This document shows, piece after piece, positions 54,573-63,957 of a stretch of 64,000 nucleotides of DNA (the stretch's first letter is position 1; every line of letters starts with the position of its first letter). The notes beneath the pieces were generated by a model. It saw nothing but the letters and a program-made list of their open reading frames with translations, made no database searches and had not been told where the DNA came from. The DNA is from Marinobacterium sp. xm-d-530. GTDB taxonomy: Bacteria > Pseudomonadota > Gammaproteobacteria > Pseudomonadales > Balneatricaceae. The DNA is taken from positions 124,001 through 188,000 of the forward strand of contig NZ_WBYM01000004.1 in assembly GCF_013283365.1 (NCBI RefSeq). The letters run 5' to 3'. The translations under genes were made by a program, and so were the position numbers.

Positions 54573-55229
54573 TTAAATAAATTGTTCACTAAGAAATGAG
54601 AGAAGGTTCTCGGACTGATGAAGTGCATGAGTTGCTTGCCACTCCCTATAATCCTCGCCTTGCGCTAAGTAACCGAAGGTGCAGGCTACCGTTGGTGTGC
54701 CTGCCGCTTTTCCAGCGACAATGTCGCGAATATGGTCGCCAAAGTAGAGTGAGTGCTCTGCTGTTGCATCAATCGTTTTAAGCGCTTTGATAATCCCTTC
54801 TGGATCGGGTTTTGATTGACTAACGTCCTCTGGGCAGATGCAGACACTGCAGCGATCAGTGAGTTGCAGTTGCTCAAGCACGATATCCGTCAAATCTCTA
54901 GGTTTGTTCGTCACAATGCCCCAGGGAATCTGCTGCTCTTCAAGCCAGCTCAACGCTTCGTTAAAGCCGGGAAACAGACCGCCACTCTCGACGGGGTTAC
55001 TTCTATACAGAGAGAGAAACTCATTGTGAAGTGCTGTCTCATTGGCAATGAACTGCTCTGGGAAAGCGGCCTTAAGCATCGGCTTTCCGCCGTTCGAGGC
55101 ATTGTCCCTAATTAGCTGAAAATCGGGCTCCGCGAAGCCGTGGTTCTGTGCCTGCTGACAAATGACGCGATAAAAGTCCGGGGCTGTATCCAGCAGTGTG
55201 CCGTCTAGATCAAAGAGTGCAGATCTCAT
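54573..55229 (-). CDS. mupP: HAD phosphatase MupP (N-acetylmuramate 6-phosphate) or Gph-like
   Basis: The 218-residue HAD hydrolase has motif [15 protein letters not shown], motif II VTNKPRD, motif [11 protein letters not shown] and motif [11 protein letters not shown]. In Pseudomonas the gene between ubiG and yciK encodes MupP, which dephosphorylates MurNAc 6-phosphate in cell-wall recycling; the same order here supports that call over phosphoglycolate phosphatase. The start ATG overlaps the ubiG stop (ATGA). Confidence 0.8.
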   Translation of the reverse strand: MRSALFDLDGTLLDTAPDFYRVICQQAQNHGFAEPDFQLIRDNASNGGKPMLKAAFPEQFIANETALHNEFLSLYRSNPVESGGLFPGFNEALSWLEEQQIPWGIVTNKPRDLTDIVLEQLQLTDRCSVCICPEDVSQSKPDPEGIIKALKTIDATAEHSLYFGDHIRDIVAGKAAGTPTVACTFGYLAQGEDYREWQATHALHQSENLLSFLSEQFI

Positions 55230-55942
55230 AGTGGTTTGGTCGCGGCAACCAGATAGTTCACGCTGACATCATTAGCATTCAGTGCGTAGACTTTGGTCAG
55301 TGGGTTGTAGGTCATACCGCATAGGTCATCCACCTCCAGTCCAGCAGCACGCATGTGGTTGGCCAGTTCAGCCGGGCGGATGAACTTGTTGAAGTCGTGT
55401 GTGCCGTTGGGAACCAGTTTAAGCAGACGCTCTGCACCCAAAATGGCAAACAGGTAGGCTTTCGGGTTGCGATTTAAAGTCGAGAAAAAAACGCGTCCAC
55501 CTGGTTTGGTTAGGGCTGCACAGGCTTTTACGACCGAAGCTGGGTCTGGAACGTGTTCTAGCATCTCCATGCAGGTGACGACATCAAAGCGCTCTGGGTT
55601 CTGTTCAGCGAACTCTTCCGCTGTTGTGCGGGTGTAATCGACTTTAACGCCAGACTCTAGGCCGTGCAGTTTGGCGATTTTTAGTGGCGCTTCACCCATA
55701 TCAATGCCGCTAACTGAGGCGCCGCGGTGCGCCATCGCTTCCGATAAAATGCCACCGCCACAGCCGACATCTAATACCTCTTTGCCGGCCAGATCAGCAT
55801 GACGATCAATGAAGCCAACTCGCAGTGGGTTGATATCGTGAAGGGGTTTGAATTCACTCTCTTTATCCCACCAGCGTGATGCAAGCTCTTCGAATTTAGA
55901 GATCTCTTGTGGGTCGATATTCAGGTTTGTTTGATCGGTCAT
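55226..55942 (-). CDS. ubiG: Ubiquinone biosynthesis O-methyltransferase UbiG
   Basis: Does both O-methylation steps of ubiquinone. The 238-residue SAM enzyme has motif [17 protein letters not shown], motif [15 protein letters not shown] and post-motif [13 protein letters not shown]. The ribosome site is weak. It heads the ubiG-mupP-yciK operon and is divergent from gyrA. Confidence 0.95.
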   Translation of the reverse strand: MTDQTNLNIDPQEISKFEELASRWWDKESEFKPLHDINPLRVGFIDRHADLAGKEVLDVGCGGGILSEAMAHRGASVSGIDMGEAPLKIAKLHGLESGVKVDYTRTTAEEFAEQNPERFDVVTCMEMLEHVPDPASVVKACAALTKPGGRVFFSTLNRNPKAYLFAILGAERLLKLVPNGTHDFNKFIRPAELANHMRAAGLEVDDLCGMTYNPLTKVYALNANDVSVNYLVAATKPL

Positions 55943-56037
55943 TTAGGCTACCAAAGTGGCAATTCATTAACGGTTAATGGCGCTAGTTTATCACCCCTTT
56001 GAATAAGGCCCAAAAGCTGATTTGATTCAATTGTTTG

Positions 56038-56078
56038 TGTTATGATGTGGACTTTATTTTTGCACCGGGTGGCGGTGC
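56038..56078 (+). promoter_or_regulatory. gyrA promoter and leader hairpin
   Basis: Extended -10 TGTTATGAT (56038-56046) with no convincing -35, and a hairpin GCACCG/CGGTGC (56062-56078) near the likely transcript start. An extended -10 with GC-rich downstream sequence is in line with a supercoiling-sensitive gyrase promoter, but that is inference. Confidence 0.45.
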
Positions 56079-56107
56079 GAACAGAAGACTAAAAGGAACG
56101 CCAGATA

Positions 56108-58756
56108 ATGGGTGACCTAACCAAAGAAGTTCTTCCGGTAAATATCGAAGACGAACTGAAGCAGTCCTACCTAGATTACGCAATGAGCGTGATCGTCGGC
56201 CGTGCACTACCTGATGCGCGTGACGGCCTAAAACCGGTTCACCGTCGTGTGCTGTTTGCGATGAATGAGCTGGGTAATGATTGGAATAAACCCTACAAAA
56301 AATCCGCTCGTGTGGTTGGTGATGTAATCGGTAAATACCACCCTCACGGCGACAGTGCGGTTTACGATACGATCGTTCGTATGGCGCAAGACTTCTCTAT
56401 GCGCTACATGCTGGTAGACGGTCAGGGTAACTTTGGTTCGGTGGACGGTGACTCTGCTGCGGCAATGCGTTACACCGAAATTCGAATGAAGAAGATCTCT
56501 CACGAGCTTCTTTCGGATCTGGATAAAGAGACGGTCGATTACGTCGATAACTACGACGGTACCGAAAAGATTCCAGCGGTCCTTCCGACTCGTGTGCCTA
56601 ACCTGTTGGTCAATGGTTCAGCGGGTATTGCGGTAGGTATGGCGACGAACATTCCGCCCCACAACTTAGGTGAGGTGGTTCGAGGCTGTTTGGCACTGAT
56701 CGAGAACCCGGATATTACTATCGATGAACTGCTTGAGTTTATCCCAGGTCCAGACTTCCCGACGGGCGGTATTATCAATGGCCGTGCAGGTATTTTGCAG
56801 GCCTACCGAACAGGTCGTGGCCGTATCTATGTTCGTGCAAAACACCACGTTGAGGAGCACCCGAAAAACGGTCGTCCTATGCTGGTTATCACCGAGATTC
56901 CTTACCAGCTCAACAAAGCGCGCTTGATCGAAAAGATCGCTGAGCTGGTCAAAGAGAAAAAGATCGAAGGTATCAGCGAACTTCGCGATGAGTCAGACAA
57001 AGATGGTATGCGTATCGTTATTGAGTTGCGTCGTGGTGAAGTGCCTGATGTCATCATCAATAACCTATTTGCGCAGACACAGCTGCAGAGCGTGTTTGGT
57101 ATTAACATGGTGGCGTTGGTTGATGGTCAACCGCGTCTATTGGATCTGAAAACGGCGCTTGAGTGTTTCGTTCGTCACCGTCGCGAAGTTGTCACACGTC
57201 GTACGGTTTACCTACTGCGTAAAGCGCGAGAGCGTGGCCACATCTTGGAAGGTTTGGCGATCGCACTGGCAAACATTGATCCTGTCATTGAACTGATTAA
57301 GAAATCCCCAACCCCTGCGGAGGCAAAAGAGGCGCTGATTGCGACCGCTTGGGCGCCTGGTCAGGTGTTGGATATGCTAGAGCGTGCAGGTGAAGATGCC
57401 TGTCGTCCAGAAGGTTTGGAAGCTCAGTTCGGCCTGCGTGACAACAGCTACTACCTATCGCCAGCTCAAGCGCAAGCGATTCTCGAATTGCGACTACACC
57501 GTCTAACCGGTCTAGAGCACGAAAAGCTGATTGAAGAGTACCGCGATCTTATCGAGCGTATTGCAGAGCTTTTAGAGATTCTTGGCTCACACGTTCGTTT
57601 GATGGAAGTGATTACTGAAGAGTTGAACGAGCTGGTTGCAGAGTACGCAGATGAGCGTCGCACTGAGATCACTGCGTCTATGCAGGATCTAACCATTGCT
57701 GATCTGATCACCGAAGAGGAGATGGTTGTGACTATCTCGCACGGTGGTTATGCGAAGACACAGCCGCTTGAGGCCTACCAAGCACAACGTCGCGGCGGTA
57801 AAGGTAAGTCTGCGACAGCAATGAAAGATGAAGATTTTGTCGAGCATCTGCTGGTGACTAACAGTCACGATACGATCCTGTGTTTCACCAACTTCGGTAA
57901 GGTCTACTGGCTGCGCGTGTTTGAGATCCCTCAGGCAAGCCGTACCGCTCGTGGTCGACCTATGGTCAATATTCTGCCGTTGGCAGAGGGTGAGCGCATC
58001 AGCACGATTCTTCCTGTTAAAGAGTTTGATGATGAGCGTTGCGTATTCATGGCGACAGCCAATGGTACCGTGAAGAAGACCCGTCTATCGGCCTTCTCTC
58101 GCCCACGCAGTACAGGTCTGATTGCATTGGATATCGTTGAAGGTGACCGCCTAATCGGTGCATCACTGACAAACGGTAGCGACGATGTGATGCTGGTGAC
58201 CTCTGCGGGTAAAGCGATTCGCTTCAATGAAACAGATGTTCGTGAGATGGGTCGTACCGCTCGCGGTGTGCGTGGCGTTAAGTTGGATGATGTCGCTAAA
58301 GTGATCTCATTGATGGTGCCTAAGGAGGGTGGTCAGGTGCTGACTGCTTCTGAGAAAGGCTATGGTAAGAAGACAGCGATCACAGAGTTCCCAATTCGTG
58401 GTCGTGGCGGTATGGGTGTCATTGCTATGCAGTGCACCGATCGTAACGGTGCGTTGGCCGGTGCTGTCCAGGTATTTGATGGCGATGACATCATGCTGAT
58501 CAGTGATCTTGGCACCATGGTTCGTACCCGTACTTCTGAGATCTCCTCACTCGGTCGAAATACCCAGGGTGTCCGACTCATTCGCGTAGCGGATGATGAG
58601 ACTCTGATCGGTATCGCTCGAATCGAAGAGCCGGAAGAGGATGAAGATGCGACTGATGCAGCTGGAGAGGGTAACTCAACAGAAACTAATGCATCAGAAG
58701 AGAGTCAAGTTGTACAAGAGGAGTCTGATGATTCCGACGGCAGCGAAGAAGAGTAA
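56108..58756 (+). CDS. gyrA: DNA gyrase subunit A
   Basis: Catalytic subunit of type II topoisomerase that adds negative supercoils. 882 residues. Tyr122 in [10 protein letters not shown] is the DNA-cleaving residue. The quinolone region [14 protein letters not shown] carries wild-type Ser83 and Asp87, with numbering the same as E. coli. The GyrA-box QRRGGKGK and six C-terminal beta-pinwheel repeats are present, then an acidic tail. It leads the serC-pheA-hisC-tyrA/aroA-cmk block. Confidence 0.98.
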   Translation: MGDLTKEVLPVNIEDELKQSYLDYAMSVIVGRALPDARDGLKPVHRRVLFAMNELGNDWNKPYKKSARVVGDVIGKYHPHGDSAVYDTIVRMAQDFSMRYMLVDGQGNFGSVDGDSAAAMRYTEIRMKKISHELLSDLDKETVDYVDNYDGTEKIPAVLPTRVPNLLVNGSAGIAVGMATNIPPHNLGEVVRGCLALIENPDITIDELLEFIPGPDFPTGGIINGRAGILQAYRTGRGRIYVRAKHHVEEHPKNGRPMLVITEIPYQLNKARLIEKIAELVKEKKIEGISELRDESDKDGMRIVIELRRGEVPDVIINNLFAQTQLQSVFGINMVALVDGQPRLLDLKTALECFVRHRREVVTRRTVYLLRKARERGHILEGLAIALANIDPVIELIKKSPTPAEAKEALIATAWAPGQVLDMLERAGEDACRPEGLEAQFGLRDNSYYLSPAQAQAILELRLHRLTGLEHEKLIEEYRDLIERIAELLEILGSHVRLMEVITEELNELVAEYADERRTEITASMQDLTIADLITEEEMVVTISHGGYAKTQPLEAYQAQRRGGKGKSATAMKDEDFVEHLLVTNSHDTILCFTNFGKVYWLRVFEIPQASRTARGRPMVNILPLAEGERISTILPVKEFDDERCVFMATANGTVKKTRLSAFSRPRSTGLIALDIVEGDRLIGASLTNGSDDVMLVTSAGKAIRFNETDVREMGRTARGVRGVKLDDVAKVISLMVPKEGGQVLTASEKGYGKKTAITEFPIRGRGGMGVIAMQCTDRNGALAGAVQVFDGDDIMLISDLGTMVRTRTSEISSLGRNTQGVRLIRVADDETLIGIARIEEPEEDEDATDAAGEGNSTETNASEESQVVQEESDDSDGSEEE

Positions 58757-58779
58757 TTGAGGCTCGGAACCCCTATTAA

Positions 58780-59859
58780 ATGAATCGTCTATTTAATTTC
58801 AGCGCTGGCCCTGCAGCGCTGCCAACGGAAGTACTAGAAATCGCCCAATCTGAAATGTTGGATTGGCATGGCAAAGGCCTCTCTATTATGGAGATGAGCC
58901 ACCGTAGCGCTGAGTTTGTTAGCGTTGCTGAAGGGGCTGAACAGGATTTGCGTGATCTGATGAACATCAGTGACGACTACGCTGTCATGTTCCTTCAAGG
59001 GGGCGCGACCAGTCAGTTTGGTATGGTGCCGATGAATCTGTCACAAGGTGGCAAGGTCTCGTACATCAACACGGGTGTTTGGTCGAAAAAAGCGATCAAA
59101 GAGGCAAAGCGTTTTGCAGATGTCTCTATCGCTGCCTCAACTGAGTCATCAAACTTTTGTGAAGCGCCGCTGCAGTCTGATCTCTCTATTGATTCGACGG
59201 CTAACTACCTTCACTACACCACCAATGAAACCATTGGCGGCGTTCAGTTTGATTACATTCCAGACGCGGGTGACGTGCCGCTTGTGGCTGATATGTCTTC
59301 GGACATACTCTCTGCGCCTGTTGATGTCTCACGCTTTGGTTTGATCTATGCGGGTGCTCAGAAGAATATCGGACCTGCCGGCTTAACGGTTGTGATCGCG
59401 CGTAAAGATCTATTAGGCAATCCCTTAAGTACAGCGCCGACTATGTACGACTATGCGGTTCACGCTGCTGAAGGGTCGATGCACAATACGCCGCCGACAC
59501 TGGCCTGGTATCTGTCAGGTTTAGTATTTCAGTGGATTAAGCGCCAGGGTGGTTTGTCTGCAATGGCGGAATTGAATCATCGCAAAGCGTCTAAACTCTA
59601 TGCTGCGATTGATGCAAGTGACTTTTTTGCCAACCCAGTTGCTGTGCGAAACCGTTCGATCATGAACGTTCCGTTCACACTGGCGGATTCTGCTCTGGAT
59701 AAAGCCTTCCTGGCCGAATCTGAAGAGGCAGGGTTGTTGAATCTTAAGGGGCATCGTTCTGTCGGTGGTATGCGTGCAAGCATCTACAATGCTGTGCCCG
59801 AAGCAGCGGTTGATGCACTGATCGATTTTATGGCTGATTTCGAAAAGCGCCGAGGCTAA
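58780..59859 (+). CDS. serC: Phosphoserine aminotransferase
   Basis: PLP enzyme of serine and pyridoxine synthesis, 359 residues, with N-terminal NFSAGPAALPTEVLE and PLP lysine in GAQKNIGPAGLTVV. It starts 23 bases after gyrA. Its stop is 2 bases before pheA, so serC-pheA are translationally close. Confidence 0.96.
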   Translation: MNRLFNFSAGPAALPTEVLEIAQSEMLDWHGKGLSIMEMSHRSAEFVSVAEGAEQDLRDLMNISDDYAVMFLQGGATSQFGMVPMNLSQGGKVSYINTGVWSKKAIKEAKRFADVSIAASTESSNFCEAPLQSDLSIDSTANYLHYTTNETIGGVQFDYIPDAGDVPLVADMSSDILSAPVDVSRFGLIYAGAQKNIGPAGLTVVIARKDLLGNPLSTAPTMYDYAVHAAEGSMHNTPPTLAWYLSGLVFQWIKRQGGLSAMAELNHRKASKLYAAIDASDFFANPVAVRNRSIMNVPFTLADSALDKAFLAESEEAGLLNLKGHRSVGGMRASIYNAVPEAAVDALIDFMADFEKRRG

Positions 59860-59861
59860 CA

Positions 59862-60632
59862 ATGGATCAGCAGAATCTCTACCAGGGGCTGACTCAAGAT
59901 GAGGCGCTGACACAGGTGCGTGATGAGATCGATCAGATTGATCAAGAGATTCATGCTCTGTTGAACAAGCGTGCTGAGTGTGCCCAAAGAGTGGCTGATA
60001 TTAAGCATAACTTTGGTGCGAATTCGCCGGTTTTTTATCGACCTGAGCGAGAAGCGCAGGTGCTTCGTAAAGCGATGCAGCGCAATCAGGGACCACTTCC
60101 TGATCAGGAGATTGCACGTCTGTTCAGGGAGGTGATGTCGGTCTGTCTGGCGCATGAGCACCGTATGAATGTTGGGTTTGTTTCAACCTCTGAATTAGAT
60201 ACTGAGCAAGCTGCTCTGAAACAATTTGGTCACTCGGTTGAGCCTATTGCATTCGCTAGTGCATCGGAAACCTTGCTGAGCTTAGCGCAGGGAGCGTTGC
60301 ACTACGCGGTTCTTTCAGTAAATAGATTGCCTGAGGTCTTGTCGTTATTGGTGACTCATCAGTTAAACGTTGTTGGTGAAGTCACTCTTCATGGTGATGA
60401 GGCGTTTTTAGTGGTGGGGCATCAAGAGGTTTCGGCATCGGGCGATGATAAAACAGCATTGATTGTTGAGAGTGCCGAATCAGTGGTTACTGATTCGAAG
60501 CGAAATATCACCGATGGATCCCTAACCTACATGGAGCTTGATGGCGCTAGGTCGATTGAACAGCTTCAGTCTTTGTTGGGGCCAGAACTTAACTTTCACT
60601 ACCTGGGTCTTTTTCCCAAAGCGGTTTTTTAG
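59862..60632 (+). CDS. pheA: PheA with intact chorismate mutase and collapsed prephenate dehydratase
   Basis: The 256-residue product, against about 365 for Pseudomonas P-proteins. Residues 12-100 are a normal AroQ chorismate mutase (R20, R37, K48, then YRPEREAQV and LFREVMSVCLAHE). After that, homology continues but the dehydratase is gutted: the GPEGTF block reads STSELD, PVENS reads SVNRL, about 80 residues are missing, and the TRF catalytic motif is replaced by EAFLVVG. The ACT domain lacks GALH and ESRP. The frame is unbroken and ends FPKAVF as in relatives. It probably acts only as chorismate mutase. Confidence 0.85.
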   Translation: MDQQNLYQGLTQDEALTQVRDEIDQIDQEIHALLNKRAECAQRVADIKHNFGANSPVFYRPEREAQVLRKAMQRNQGPLPDQEIARLFREVMSVCLAHEHRMNVGFVSTSELDTEQAALKQFGHSVEPIAFASASETLLSLAQGALHYAVLSVNRLPEVLSLLVTHQLNVVGEVTLHGDEAFLVVGHQEVSASGDDKTALIVESAESVVTDSKRNITDGSLTYMELDGARSIEQLQSLLGPELNFHYLGLFPKAVF

Positions 60633-60643
60633 GAACTAAAATC

Positions 60644-61744
60644 GTGTCTGTAGATCAAAAAACTTTAGCAGTATCGGGTGTTCAACAGTTAACACCTTAC
60701 CAACCAGGGAAGCCCATCGAAGAGCTTGAGCGTGAGCTGGGGATTACTGAGTCGATCAAACTGGCCAGTAATGAAAACCCTTTGGGCCCAAGCTCTATCG
60801 CACTTAAAGCAGCTATTGATAGTCTACAAGATGCAACGCTCTACCCTGATGCGTCGGGAACAGAGCTAAAACGCACCTTGAAGGCTCATTATGGGCTAGC
60901 AGAGGATCGTTTAACCCTGGGTAATGGATCCAATGATCTACTAGAGCTGATCGCTAGGGTGTTTGTTTGTCCTGACGATGAGGTGATCTACTCAGAATAC
61001 GCTTTCATTGTCTATCCGCTGGTGACTCAGGCCTGCTGTGCCGTGTCCGTAGTTACCCCAGCCAAAGAGTATGGTCACGATCTAGACGCTATGGCTAATG
61101 CCATTACTGACAAGACGCGTCTTATCTTCTTAGCCAATCCCAATAACCCAACCGGCACGGTCTTCTCTGAAGACCAGTTTCGCGCGTTCATGGCTCGTGT
61201 GCCTGAGCAGGTTATAGTGGTTTTGGATGAGGCTTACACCGAATATTTAACGGCCGAACGTATGCCGAACGGACTGTTGCTAGCTGATGAGTTCGATAAT
61301 TTAATCGTAACTCGAACTTTTTCCAAAGCCTGGGGCTTAGCAGGGCTTCGTTGTGGTTTTGCTTATGCTTCAGTCGCCGTTACCGATCTGTTAAACCGTG
61401 TTCGTCAGCCATTTAATGTCAGTATTGCGGCATTGGCAGCAGCTCAAGCGGTTCTTTCGGATTCTGAATACCTGAAGAGAAGCCAAGAGGTAAATCAGCA
61501 GGGCCTTAAACAGATATCCGAAGGGCTCGCTGAATTGGGTGTCAGCTATGTTCCTAGTCAGGGCAACTTTGTCTTGATCGATTTGCAGCAGCCTGCCATG
61601 CCGATCTACCAATCCATGTTATTGGAGGGTGTCATTACGCGCCCAGTTGGCAATTACGGACTCCCTAATCATCTTCGGGTCAGTATCGGTCTTGAGCACG
61701 AAAACGCTCGCTTCTTGAAAGCCCTAGCTGAGGCGCTTGCTTAA
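60644..61744 (+). CDS. hisC: Histidinol-phosphate aminotransferase (HisC, possibly aromatic aminotransferase)
   Basis: The 366-residue class I/II PLP aminotransferase has SNENPLGPS, the NPNNPTG region, and Schiff-base lysine in TFSKAWGLAGLRCG. The start is GTG with AGGA 9 bases upstream. The copy in this operon in Pseudomonas relatives is often the second HisC and can act on aromatic oxo acids, which suits its place between pheA and tyrA. Its stop overlaps the next start (TAATG). Confidence 0.93.
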   Translation: MSVDQKTLAVSGVQQLTPYQPGKPIEELERELGITESIKLASNENPLGPSSIALKAAIDSLQDATLYPDASGTELKRTLKAHYGLAEDRLTLGNGSNDLLELIARVFVCPDDEVIYSEYAFIVYPLVTQACCAVSVVTPAKEYGHDLDAMANAITDKTRLIFLANPNNPTGTVFSEDQFRAFMARVPEQVIVVLDEAYTEYLTAERMPNGLLLADEFDNLIVTRTFSKAWGLAGLRCGFAYASVAVTDLLNRVRQPFNVSIAALAAAQAVLSDSEYLKRSQEVNQQGLKQISEGLAELGVSYVPSQGNFVLIDLQQPAMPIYQSMLLEGVITRPVGNYGLPNHLRVSIGLEHENARFLKALAEALA

Positions 61745-63954
61745 TGTCGTTTAAAGCTGAGCGCCTATTAGTCATTGGACTGGGTCTGATCGGCGGCTCT
61801 TTTGCGCGTGCTGCAAAAGAGTTGGTTAGCGTTCAGCATGTGATCGGTTTCGATCTCAATCAAGAGGAGTGCGACCTAGCGTTGGCTCTCAATGTGGTTG
61901 ATAGCATCGCAACGGATCTTGAATCAGCGGTAAAACAGTCTGATCTCATTCTATTGGCCGTTCCAGTCAAAGCGATAGAGAAGGTGATGCTGCAGATCGC
62001 TCCTTGGCTAAAGCCTGAGGCGATCTTAACCGACGTTGGCAGTACAAAGCTGAATATTCTTGAAGCGGCTAAAGCTATTTGGCCTGAGGGTCTGCCAACA
62101 GGATTTATACCTGGCCACCCGATAGCGGGCGCAGAGAAAAGTGGTGTATCGGCATCGCAAACGGATCTTTTCAATCATAAAAAAGTGATCTTAACGCCTC
62201 CTGAGGGAGCCTCTAGCGAAGCGACGCTAACTCTGGCCCGAGTCTGGCAGGCAATTGGTGCTGAAGTGGTTCAAATGGAGCCTAAGCGTCATGATCAGGT
62301 CTTAGCGGCGACCAGCCATTTACCTCATCTCTTAGCTTTTTCACTCGCAGATACCTTAGCAGCAGAAGCTGAGAGTACCGATATCTTTCGTTATGCGGCC
62401 GGTGGCTTTAGAGACTTTACCCGAATTGCAGCCAGTGATCCGACCATGTGGCATGACGTCTGTTTCGCCAACCGTGAGCAGTTGCTAGAGCAGATAGATC
62501 GCTTTATGACGGGTGTGCAAGATCTAAGAGCTGCTGTTGATCAGGGTGACAGTCTACGCTTATTGGGCATTTTTACCCGTGCTAAAGCCTCCCGTGAACA
62601 TTTCTCTTTGGTATTAGAGCGTGCTGGCTATGCTGAGCTCAGAGGTGATGCCATTGATACGCTGGTCTCATCTCCCACGGCTAAGTTGAGCGGTGAGTTA
62701 CGAGTGCCCGGCGATCGTTCAATCTCGCAACGCGCCATTATGTTGGCAGCGATTGCCGAGGGTGTCTCCGAGATCGAGGGGTTAATTGAGAGTGAAGATA
62801 CTCTAGCAACGATTCAGATCTTCCGTGATTTGGGCGTGGTTATCGAAGGTCCACACCAAGGTAGAGTAAGAGTGTTTGGTGTGGGTCTAAATGGACTGCA
62901 AGCGCCGTCAGCGCCTCTCTATTTTGGTAGCTCAATGACCTCGTTAAGAATGTTGTTAGGTCTACTCTCTGCTCAAGACTTCGATGTGAGGTTAACGGGC
63001 AGTGAGCAGTTATCCAAGATCTCGCTGCAAGAGATTATCGATCCACTGACACAGATGGGTGCCTCCATCGACAGTAATACAGGCTCGCTGCCAATCACTA
63101 TTAAGGGTGGTCAGCGCTTTAAATCGATTACTTATGCGCCAAGTCATGCCAGTGCTCAGATTAAAGGTGCATTATTGTTGGCGGCCATCAGTGCGGGTGT
63201 TGAATTAGAGGTTTATGAGCCGAATACGACGCGTGATCACACTGAACGTCTCCTAGATGCCTTTGGTGTTCAATTGGTGAGAGAGGGGCGTCGACTGTTT
63301 ATCGAGTCGGGCGTTTCGCTAAAAGCCTGTTCGGTTCAGGTACCAGCGGATCTGAGTTTCGCCTTCGCCTTCGCGGTGGGTGCTCTTTTACAACAAGAGT
63401 CGAGTCTGGTTATTGAAAATGTCAGTGCGAATCCCACTCGACTTCACTCTTTGCGTCTACTTGAACGCATGGGTGCGCACATTGCGCTGAATAACAATCG
63501 TCATGCGGGCGGTGAGCCGGTCGCTGATTTAGAGGTAAAAGCCTCGTTGTTATCAGGTATCGAGTGCCTCTCATCTGAGTTGGCCTCGGTTGGGGATGAT
63601 CTCCCTCTACTGCTGTTAGCGATGGCGTCTGCTCAGAGTGATTCGACTATATTAGGTATCGATCGAATTCCAGAACGACAGAGAGCCCTATTCAAGACGA
63701 CAGTGGATGAGTTAAGTAAAGCGGGTGCCGACATCAGTATGTCACATACTGATGTCACTATTTCGCCGGTTTCAGATTGGCGTCCCTGTGAGTTGGAAGC
63801 TGCAGAGCACCCAGCACTTGCACTCGCTCTACTGATGTTAAGTTTACGTTTTGATCGTTCCATCCGAATTAACGGATGTCGAGCAATCAGTACCGCCTTT
63901 CCTGAACTGATTGATCAGGCGCGAAGGGTCGGTATTAAATTGATTGAGGAGTAG
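61744..63954 (+). CDS. tyrA-aroA: TyrA-AroA fusion with degenerate EPSP synthase half
   Basis: 736 residues. Residues 1-300 are an intact prephenate dehydrogenase: GLGLIGGSF, DVGSTK, GHPIAGAEKSGV, the catalytic SHLPH at 191-195 and GGFRDFTRIA. Residues 313-736 align end to end with AroA but lack most catalytic residues: R325 replaces the S3P lysine, the GNSG loop is GSSM, I426 replaces the RPM arginine, KESDR is RQRAL (645-649) and DHR is EHP (688-690). SAQ, RDHTER and EPVADL remain. The frame is full length without stops. The EPSP synthase half is probably inactive. Confidence 0.85.
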   Translation: MSFKAERLLVIGLGLIGGSFARAAKELVSVQHVIGFDLNQEECDLALALNVVDSIATDLESAVKQSDLILLAVPVKAIEKVMLQIAPWLKPEAILTDVGSTKLNILEAAKAIWPEGLPTGFIPGHPIAGAEKSGVSASQTDLFNHKKVILTPPEGASSEATLTLARVWQAIGAEVVQMEPKRHDQVLAATSHLPHLLAFSLADTLAAEAESTDIFRYAAGGFRDFTRIAASDPTMWHDVCFANREQLLEQIDRFMTGVQDLRAAVDQGDSLRLLGIFTRAKASREHFSLVLERAGYAELRGDAIDTLVSSPTAKLSGELRVPGDRSISQRAIMLAAIAEGVSEIEGLIESEDTLATIQIFRDLGVVIEGPHQGRVRVFGVGLNGLQAPSAPLYFGSSMTSLRMLLGLLSAQDFDVRLTGSEQLSKISLQEIIDPLTQMGASIDSNTGSLPITIKGGQRFKSITYAPSHASAQIKGALLLAAISAGVELEVYEPNTTRDHTERLLDAFGVQLVREGRRLFIESGVSLKACSVQVPADLSFAFAFAVGALLQQESSLVIENVSANPTRLHSLRLLERMGAHIALNNNRHAGGEPVADLEVKASLLSGIECLSSELASVGDDLPLLLLAMASAQSDSTILGIDRIPERQRALFKTTVDELSKAGADISMSHTDVTISPVSDWRPCELEAAEHPALALALLMLSLRFDRSIRINGCRAISTAFPELIDQARRVGIKLIEE

Positions 63955-63957
63955 TGG

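Noticed and set aside
56345-56375. Possible quinolone-resistance changes in gyrA
   Set aside because: Ser83 and Asp87 are the sensitive-type residues.
56228-56503. Antisense open frames within gyrA, dnaX and other long genes
   Set aside because: They follow from codon bias in the true frame, with no independent start signals or recognisable products.
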